NCBI GenBank assembly: GCA_002398825.1
Contig: DHBS01000027.1
Coordinates: forward strand, 3,075-48,418
Source: Syntrophomonas sp. UBA4922
GTDB lineage: Bacteria > Bacillota > Syntrophomonadia > Syntrophomonadales > Syntrophomonadaceae
Length of the DNA: 45,344 nucleotides
Direction of reading: 5' to 3'
The notes beneath the pieces were generated by a model. The model was not told the DNA's origin. It made no database searches and worked only from the letters and a program-made list of their open reading frames with translations. Of this stretch, positions 41,161-45,344 are shown one piece after another (the first letter of the stretch is position 1; every line of letters starts with the position of its first letter). A program made the position numbers and the translations under genes.

Positions 41161-41787
41161 ATGGGGGGAACCTTTAAACAGATATCAGGCGGTACCATGT
41201 GCCGTCTGGAAATTAACTTTTTTGACCGCGATCGGGCCTGGGTAGGCATCACCGCCTATCTTTTCGATATCCGGGAACTCGATGTGATTCGCTTCTTCAG
41301 CATGTTCCTGTCCAAAATATTGTTTACGCTTGGAAACTGCAGCACCTCCAGCGCCCTCTTGCTCAATATCTATGATTATTTCTGCGCCATGGCCAACTAC
41401 CCGCTGGATGACGGTTTCGTAGCCCGCATCAATGTACTGGATAAAAACCAGCGCCTGGTCGATTCCGACGAACCTCCGCTGCGCATCTATCGGTCGCAGT
41501 TCTATGGCACCAATGAACTTGACCGTGATATCGACATCAGTATGCCTTTAGGCGAAGAGAACTATTACGCCCCGGCGGCAGTGATGCTTTTTTTGCAGTA
41601 CCTGATCCTGAACCTGTCGGACAAAGGCGTGCAGACGATGGTCTCATACATGAAGCATGTGCTGGACTATTATCTTCATATCGGGGATTACGGCAAACTG
41701 CGCGCCGGCTATGAGTCCGACCAGTATGCTTTAAATATGCTGCTCACCGTTGACGGGGGGCGCGACCACGGCCAGGGTATGATGTGA
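41161..41787 (+). CDS. Protein of unknown function
   Basis: A 208-residue protein I do not recognise. It is probably soluble: two or three helices are fairly hydrophobic (ELDVIRFFSMFLSKILFTLG near residue 40, AAVMLFLQYLILNLS near 140), but no clear membrane protein pattern emerges. A GGGAGTAAA precedes the ATG and an extended -10 lies upstream, so it is likely expressed. It ends before a terminator at 41838. Its neighbours do not reveal a role. Confidence 0.65.
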   Translation: MGGTFKQISGGTMCRLEINFFDRDRAWVGITAYLFDIRELDVIRFFSMFLSKILFTLGNCSTSSALLLNIYDYFCAMANYPLDDGFVARINVLDKNQRLVDSDEPPLRIYRSQFYGTNELDRDIDISMPLGEENYYAPAAVMLFLQYLILNLSDKGVQTMVSYMKHVLDYYLHIGDYGKLRAGYESDQYALNMLLTVDGGRDHGQGMM

Positions 41788-41837
41788 TCGAGGCCCGGAC
41801 GGGTTCGATGTCGGGACAAATGATTATTAGAAAATTT

Positions 41838-41867
41838 GCCGGGTTATTGCCCGGCTTTATGTTATTT
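41838..41867 (+). terminator. Intrinsic terminator
   Basis: GCCGGG (41838-41843) and CCCGGC (41850-41855) form a 6-bp stem around TTATTG, followed by a T-rich stretch (TTTATGTTATTT). Confidence 0.7.
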
Positions 41868-41879
41868 GTTCGATATGCA

Positions 41880-41908
41880 TTGCCCATAATAAACGATTTC
41901 GGTATACT
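41880..41908 (+). promoter_or_regulatory. Promoter of the ferritin-like gene
   Basis: TTGCCC (41880-41885), a 17-base spacer and TATACT (41903-41908) are followed after about 30 bases by the ATG at 41940 with AAAAGGTGATAACC upstream. Confidence 0.6.
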
Positions 41909-41939
41909 GAGGGCAATCCTAAGATAAAAGGTGATAACC

Positions 41940-42380
41940 ATGCCTACCAAACAAATTCAAAACATCATCATACAGGCTATTGCCAGCGAGTTGGAAGCTT
42001 ATGATTATTACACTTCCCTGTCCCGGCAGCTGATAGATCAGGAGGCGGCCAAAATCTGCAAGTGCCTGGCAGAGGAAGAATGGCAGCATCGTGCGGCCCT
42101 GAAGTCTTTGCTTGATAATGGACTGACCGCTCTGTTTGAGAGCCCGGGCGATTCAAAACTAACCGATCATAAACCGGTCCCCAGGTTGTCCGCGGAGATG
42201 AAACCGGCCGATGCACTGCTTCTGGCCATCAAAAAGGAAGCCCAGGCCGCTGAAGATTATGCTGTTTTGGCACAGCTCAGCAAACGGGATGAAGAAAAAC
42301 AGCTGTTTGAACGGCTGATTATTATGGAGCAAGGTCATAAGGCACATCTGGAGAAAATATACCACAAGCTGTTTGCGTAG
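41940..42380 (+). CDS. Ferritin-like/rubrerythrin-type diiron protein without rubredoxin domain
   Basis: A 146-residue four-helix bundle. Paired carboxylate/His motifs are visible: SELEAYDYYTSLS, then EEEWQHRAAL, then KKEAQAAEDY and MEQGHKAHLEKIY. These give E-E-x-x-H-type ligands in two halves, as in the YciE/rubrerythrin-like groups. No rubredoxin part follows. It probably binds two irons and serves iron storage or peroxide defence. The ATG at 41940 is preferred over a GTG nine bases earlier, which lies inside the SD. Confidence 0.88.
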   Translation: MPTKQIQNIIIQAIASELEAYDYYTSLSRQLIDQEAAKICKCLAEEEWQHRAALKSLLDNGLTALFESPGDSKLTDHKPVPRLSAEMKPADALLLAIKKEAQAAEDYAVLAQLSKRDEEKQLFERLIIMEQGHKAHLEKIYHKLFA

Positions 42381-42399
42381 ATCCCGCTGCCGGATGTGA

Positions 42400-42427
42400 T
42401 TGCAATATTATGCCATTCTAGTAAAAT
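42400..42427 (+). promoter_or_regulatory. Possible promoter of the CoA-binding protein gene
   Basis: TTGCAA (42400-42405) and TAAAAT (42422-42427) stand 16 bases apart, about 20 bases before the ATG. Confidence 0.4.
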
Positions 42428-42447
42428 GAGACCAGGGGGAGAACAGT

Positions 42448-42864
42448 ATGTTTAAATTTGGCAAACAGGCCGGCAACCCGCGCCGGGAAATCTTAAGCAG
42501 ATGCAAGAATATAGCTATCGTAGGGCTTTCCGCAGACTCCACCCGACCCAGCCATCGCATAGCCGGATACCTGCAAAACCAGGGGTACCGGATCATTCCG
42601 GTCAATCCCCATCTTGATACGGTGCTGGGTGAGGCTTCCTATCCTGATCTTTCATCTGTGCCCATACCCATTGATCTGATCACTGTATTCCGCCGCGAGG
42701 AGGTATTGAGCGGGATCTTTGAAGAGGCTTTGCGGCTCAAGGTTCCGGCAATATGGCTGCAGCCCGGACTGCACTGTGAAGATGGTGAAGCTCAGGCTAT
42801 AAAGCAGGGCGTAGAGGTCTTTACCGATTATTGTATTATGGCTGAACACCGGCGCTGGTTCTGA
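42448..42864 (+). CDS. CoA-binding domain protein (YccU-like)
   Basis: A 138-residue Rossmann-fold CoA-binding protein. It shows the nucleotide-binding start NIAIVGLSADSTRPSHRIAG, the IIPVNPHLDTVLGEASYPDL block, IDLITVFRREE and IWLQPGLHCEDGEAQA. These match the YccU/CoA_binding_2 family, whose cellular role is poorly known. GGGGGAGAACAGT precedes the ATG. It is complete. Confidence 0.9.
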   Translation: MFKFGKQAGNPRREILSRCKNIAIVGLSADSTRPSHRIAGYLQNQGYRIIPVNPHLDTVLGEASYPDLSSVPIPIDLITVFRREEVLSGIFEEALRLKVPAIWLQPGLHCEDGEAQAIKQGVEVFTDYCIMAEHRRWF

Positions 42865-42954
42865 TATACTACTGCCCTTGCATAAATTGTAAGTGACGGC
42901 TTGTTGCAACTCGACACCAGAGGGATGGTATTCAGGAAGGAGAGAATCTGGCTG

Positions 42955-43770
42955 GTGACCTCAATCAGCGAAGTTATTAACGTTTTAAATCTCGACCAAA
43001 TTCTTGATCAAACCTGCAGCCTGGCCAGGACGGTAGGCGAAATCCAGAAAGCCAACCTGAGGCGCAGGAACCTGGGAGTGGAAACAAAATCCTCAGTAGT
43101 TGACCTGGTAACCGAGGTTGATCACTATTCTGAGCAATGCTTGATAACCGCCCTACACCATGCCTACCCCCACCATGCTATTTTATCCGAAGAGCAAGGC
43201 CGGCAAATCGGTTTTTCCGAGTATCTTTGGGTGATTGATCCCCTGGACGGCACCACCAACTACGCGCAGGGGCTGCCTATTTTCTCAATATCTATAGCCC
43301 TGCAGTATCGGGGAGAGACGATTATGGGAGTGGTGTACGTCCCTGTTCTGGATCAGATGTTCACCTCAATTCAGGGTCAGGGCGCTTTCCTCAATGGAAT
43401 GCCTATAGCCGTGGCGCAGAAGACCGAGCTGGAACAATGCCTGTTAGCCACGGGATTTCCTTACGACCGTGCCACCCATCTGGATAACAATCTCAACTAT
43501 TTTGCCCACTTTACCCCCAGAGTAAGGGGCATACGCCGTATGGGTTCAGCCGCCTATGACCTCTGCAATGTAGCTCTGGGCGCATTGGACGGCTACTGGG
43601 AATTGAACCTCAGTGCCTGGGATGTGGCTGCCGGCGCCCTGCTGGTGGAGGAGGCCGGCGGCAAGGTCGCATACCTGCCTCACAAGCGCGGGGTTTCGCT
43701 GGTGGCGGGCAACCCGGTCATCTGTGAGCGGATCCTCACTGAGATGGAGCAAGCCGATGCCATGGATTGA
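42955..43770 (+). CDS. Inositol monophosphatase family phosphatase
   Basis: A 271-residue Mg2+-dependent phosphatase. Metal-binding motifs are DLVTEVDHYSE, ILSEEQG, WVIDPLDGTTNYAQGLPIFS, and the C-terminal LSAWDVAAGALLVEEAGG. The family includes inositol monophosphatase, fructose-1,6-bisphosphatase and CysQ-like enzymes. Which one this is cannot be said. The start is uncertain. GTG at 42955 gives an ordinary N-terminus, with AAGGAG 12 bases upstream. An in-frame ATG at 42925 and TTG at 42901 are alternatives. Confidence 0.88.
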   Translation: MTSISEVINVLNLDQILDQTCSLARTVGEIQKANLRRRNLGVETKSSVVDLVTEVDHYSEQCLITALHHAYPHHAILSEEQGRQIGFSEYLWVIDPLDGTTNYAQGLPIFSISIALQYRGETIMGVVYVPVLDQMFTSIQGQGAFLNGMPIAVAQKTELEQCLLATGFPYDRATHLDNNLNYFAHFTPRVRGIRRMGSAAYDLCNVALGALDGYWELNLSAWDVAAGALLVEEAGGKVAYLPHKRGVSLVAGNPVICERILTEMEQADAMD

Positions 43771-43816
43771 TATAAAAAGATCATAGATTAGAAATTTTCA
43801 GAGGAGGAGAACCATC

Positions 43817-44356
43817 ATGCTGGACTTGTTGAGAAGAAGACGCAGCATTCGCAAGTTTCAGGACAAAAAGCTGGAACCGTGGCAGATTGAAGAGCTGGTC
43901 AAGGCGGCCTTGATGGCTCCGTCGTCACGAACCCGCCGTCCCTGGGAATTCATTGTGGTGGAAGACCCGGAGCTGTTGAAAAAACTGGCTTTGTGCAAGG
44001 AACACAGCGCTTCGTTTTTAGCCGGGGCGCCGCTGGGAATCGTTATAGCGGCTGACCCGGGCAAATGCGATGTCTGGGTGGAAGACTCGTCCATCTGTAC
44101 CCTGCTCTTGCACCTTCAGGCGGCTTCTATGGGTCTGGGGTCGTGTTGGATACAGGTCAGGGAGAGATGGCACATTGATCACAAGACTTCTTCAAGTTAT
44201 GTGAAAGAATTGGTTAACCTGCCCGATGCCTATCAGGTTCTGGCCATCGTTGCCATCGGGTATCCGGCAGAACAGAAAGCTCCTATCGAAGACGGCCAGC
44301 TCCCATATCACAAAGTGCATTATAATGTCTTTGAAAAGCCCTTTTTTAACCGCTGA
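43817..44356 (+). CDS. Nitroreductase family protein
   Basis: A 179-residue flavin-binding nitroreductase-like protein. It begins with the family string LLRRRRSIRKFQDKKLEPWQ and has ALMAPSSRTRRPWEFIVV, GAPLGIVIAADP and ASMGLGSCWIQ. Members bind FMN and reduce nitro compounds or quinones. The short length is that of the minimal nitroreductase. GAGGAGGAGAACC precedes the ATG. The substrate is unknown. Confidence 0.92.
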   Translation: MLDLLRRRRSIRKFQDKKLEPWQIEELVKAALMAPSSRTRRPWEFIVVEDPELLKKLALCKEHSASFLAGAPLGIVIAADPGKCDVWVEDSSICTLLLHLQAASMGLGSCWIQVRERWHIDHKTSSSYVKELVNLPDAYQVLAIVAIGYPAEQKAPIEDGQLPYHKVHYNVFEKPFFNR

Positions 44357-44414
44357 GACATGCGGCGGAGATAGATCGCCGGATTCTTAATATGCGATAA
44401 GGAGGCCAAATAAA

Positions 44415-45296
44415 ATGCAGCAGCTTACAGAACAGGTCAAGTTGTTCGGGAACGGATATTTCAACTATTATGTGGTGGGCCGGGAAGAGGCCGCTTTAAT
44501 CGAGTGCGGAACCAGTGCGGGAGCGGAGATTTTTGCCCGGCAGTGGGAAGCCCTGGAGGACAAACCTGACATTAAATACATCGTGGTCTTGCACTCCCAT
44601 TTCGATCATGTCTGCGGCATCCCCATTCTCAAAGAGTTGTTTCCCGCTGCGCTGGTGGTGGGCAGCAGCACCGCTCAAAAGATCCTGTCCAAAGAGAAGG
44701 CCATGGCGAGCGCCTTTAAAAGCGACCGTTTTGTGGGCGAGTCCTATCTTAAAGCGGGCTTCATCTCCGAGCTGCCCCGGGTGGCGGAATGTGGGCCCAT
44801 CGCGGTTGATGCGGTGGTAGGGGAAGGCGACCATCTGCTTTTGGGGGACAACCTCAAGCTGGATATTCTGGAAGCGCCGGGGCACAGTGCCTGTTCGCTG
44901 GCGATATACCTGGAAAGCGAACAGATCATGTTCGCCTCAGACGCTGCCGGCTACAAAACCGGTCCCGGGGAGATATCCCCGGTTTTTTTCCAGGACTATG
45001 ACAGCTATATCGCAACCCTGAATCGTTTTCAGAGCTTGCCGATAAGAATCCTGGCCATGGCTCATGGAGATGTTTTTAAGGGCGATGAAGTAAAACAGTA
45101 CCTGGAAGAGACTGTTAAAGCGGCCGAGGAAGGCTTTGCCTTCATAAAGGCGGCTTTAGAGGCCGGGGAAGACGATGACGAAGTAGGGAAAAAGGTGTTT
45201 GAGCGTTATTTTAAAGGCGGCATGGCATATTACCCGCCTGACATCATGTACAGCACCATGAAGCTTCTGGTTCTCAATGTCAAATCCAAATTGTAA
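44415..45296 (+). CDS. Metallo-beta-lactamase-fold hydrolase
   Basis: A 293-residue MBL-fold protein. Metal-binding motifs are HSHFDHVCG near residue 61-67, APGHSACSLAIYL near 155, a Asp in MFASDAAGYK near 175, and H in AMAHGDVF near 216. These suggest a two-metal hydrolase of the glyoxalase II-like or general MBL group. AAGGAGGCC precedes the ATG. The C-terminal 70 residues are helical and acidic. It is complete. After it the window ends in a GTTTAG/CTAAAC hairpin at 45329-45344. Confidence 0.88.
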   Translation: MQQLTEQVKLFGNGYFNYYVVGREEAALIECGTSAGAEIFARQWEALEDKPDIKYIVVLHSHFDHVCGIPILKELFPAALVVGSSTAQKILSKEKAMASAFKSDRFVGESYLKAGFISELPRVAECGPIAVDAVVGEGDHLLLGDNLKLDILEAPGHSACSLAIYLESEQIMFASDAAGYKTGPGEISPVFFQDYDSYIATLNRFQSLPIRILAMAHGDVFKGDEVKQYLEETVKAAEEGFAFIKAALEAGEDDDEVGKKVFERYFKGGMAYYPPDIMYSTMKLLVLNVKSKL

Positions 45297-45344
45297 ACTG
45301 CATTCGGTCTGACGAAGACGGGCGCCTGGTTTAGCTCGCTAAAC

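Overview
The window looks like a chromosomal segment of an anaerobic, low-to-mid GC Gram-positive bacterium of the Clostridia, perhaps a Syntrophomonas-, Pelotomaculum- or Desulfotomaculum-like lineage. The lineage guess is inference. It rests on strong AGGAGG-type ribosome sites, frequent GTG and TTG starts, the FprA-Hrb pair, rubrerythrins, a YesN-type two-component system and the family content. There is no rRNA, tRNA, prophage or complete transposon.

Left part (1-6000). The first 29 bases look like the terminal repeat of a CRISPR array lying to the left. An oxidative/nitrosative defence pair follows on the minus strand (hrb-fprA). Next comes a manganese-type (yybP-ykoY) riboswitch with its own promoter and terminator. 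It sits before a wrecked dedA gene and an intact terC. After these come a Cys/Arg-rich 43-residue microprotein, a tyrosine-recombinase-like protein that lacks catalytic residues, and an AlkD DNA glycosylase.

Central part (6100-25100). A PocR-domain histidine kinase and an AraC-type response regulator are divergent from a large bacterial microcompartment operon of about 16 kb. The operon order is pduU, pduV/eutP, pduA, pduB, pduCDE, pduGH, pduL, pduP, pduK, eutJ-like, flavoprotein, pduN, pduO, pduS, pduT, a divergent circularly permuted BMC-H gene, and a polytopic membrane protein. The encoded shell would enclose a B12-dependent diol or glycerol dehydratase with its reactivase, a CoA-acylating aldehyde dehydrogenase and a phosphotransacylase. 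PduO (adenosyltransferase plus GlcG-like domain), PduS, PduT and the flavoprotein point to cobalamin recycling or electron export. No alcohol dehydrogenase (pduQ) or acid kinase (pduW) is present. A CoA-transferase follows the operon.

Right-centre (25100-35100). Repeats sharing a GGGGACGG core lie between genes. Genes here are a CoA-transferase, a cytoplasmic molybdopterin oxidoreductase with an atypical Fe-S site, an Rrf2 regulator with three cysteines, a rubrerythrin, and a minus-strand cluster of a 54-residue Lys-rich protein, topoisomerase III, DUF6323 and DUF6179 proteins.

Right part (35100-45344). A PAS/GAF/GGDEF/HD-GYP signalling protein, an acyl-CoA synthetase, an ADP-ribosylglycohydrolase, an unrecognised 208-residue protein, a ferritin-like protein, a CoA-binding protein, an inositol-monophosphatase-family protein, a nitroreductase and a metallo-beta-lactamase-fold protein. 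A strong orphan promoter followed by an 18-bp hairpin at 35174-35323 may mark a small RNA.

The best candidate for something little described is the microcompartment locus taken whole: a Pdu-type core without its alcohol arm, with a Hsp70-like EutJ, a targeted flavoprotein, a second permuted shell protein, an unrecognised membrane protein and a PocR kinase as sensor.
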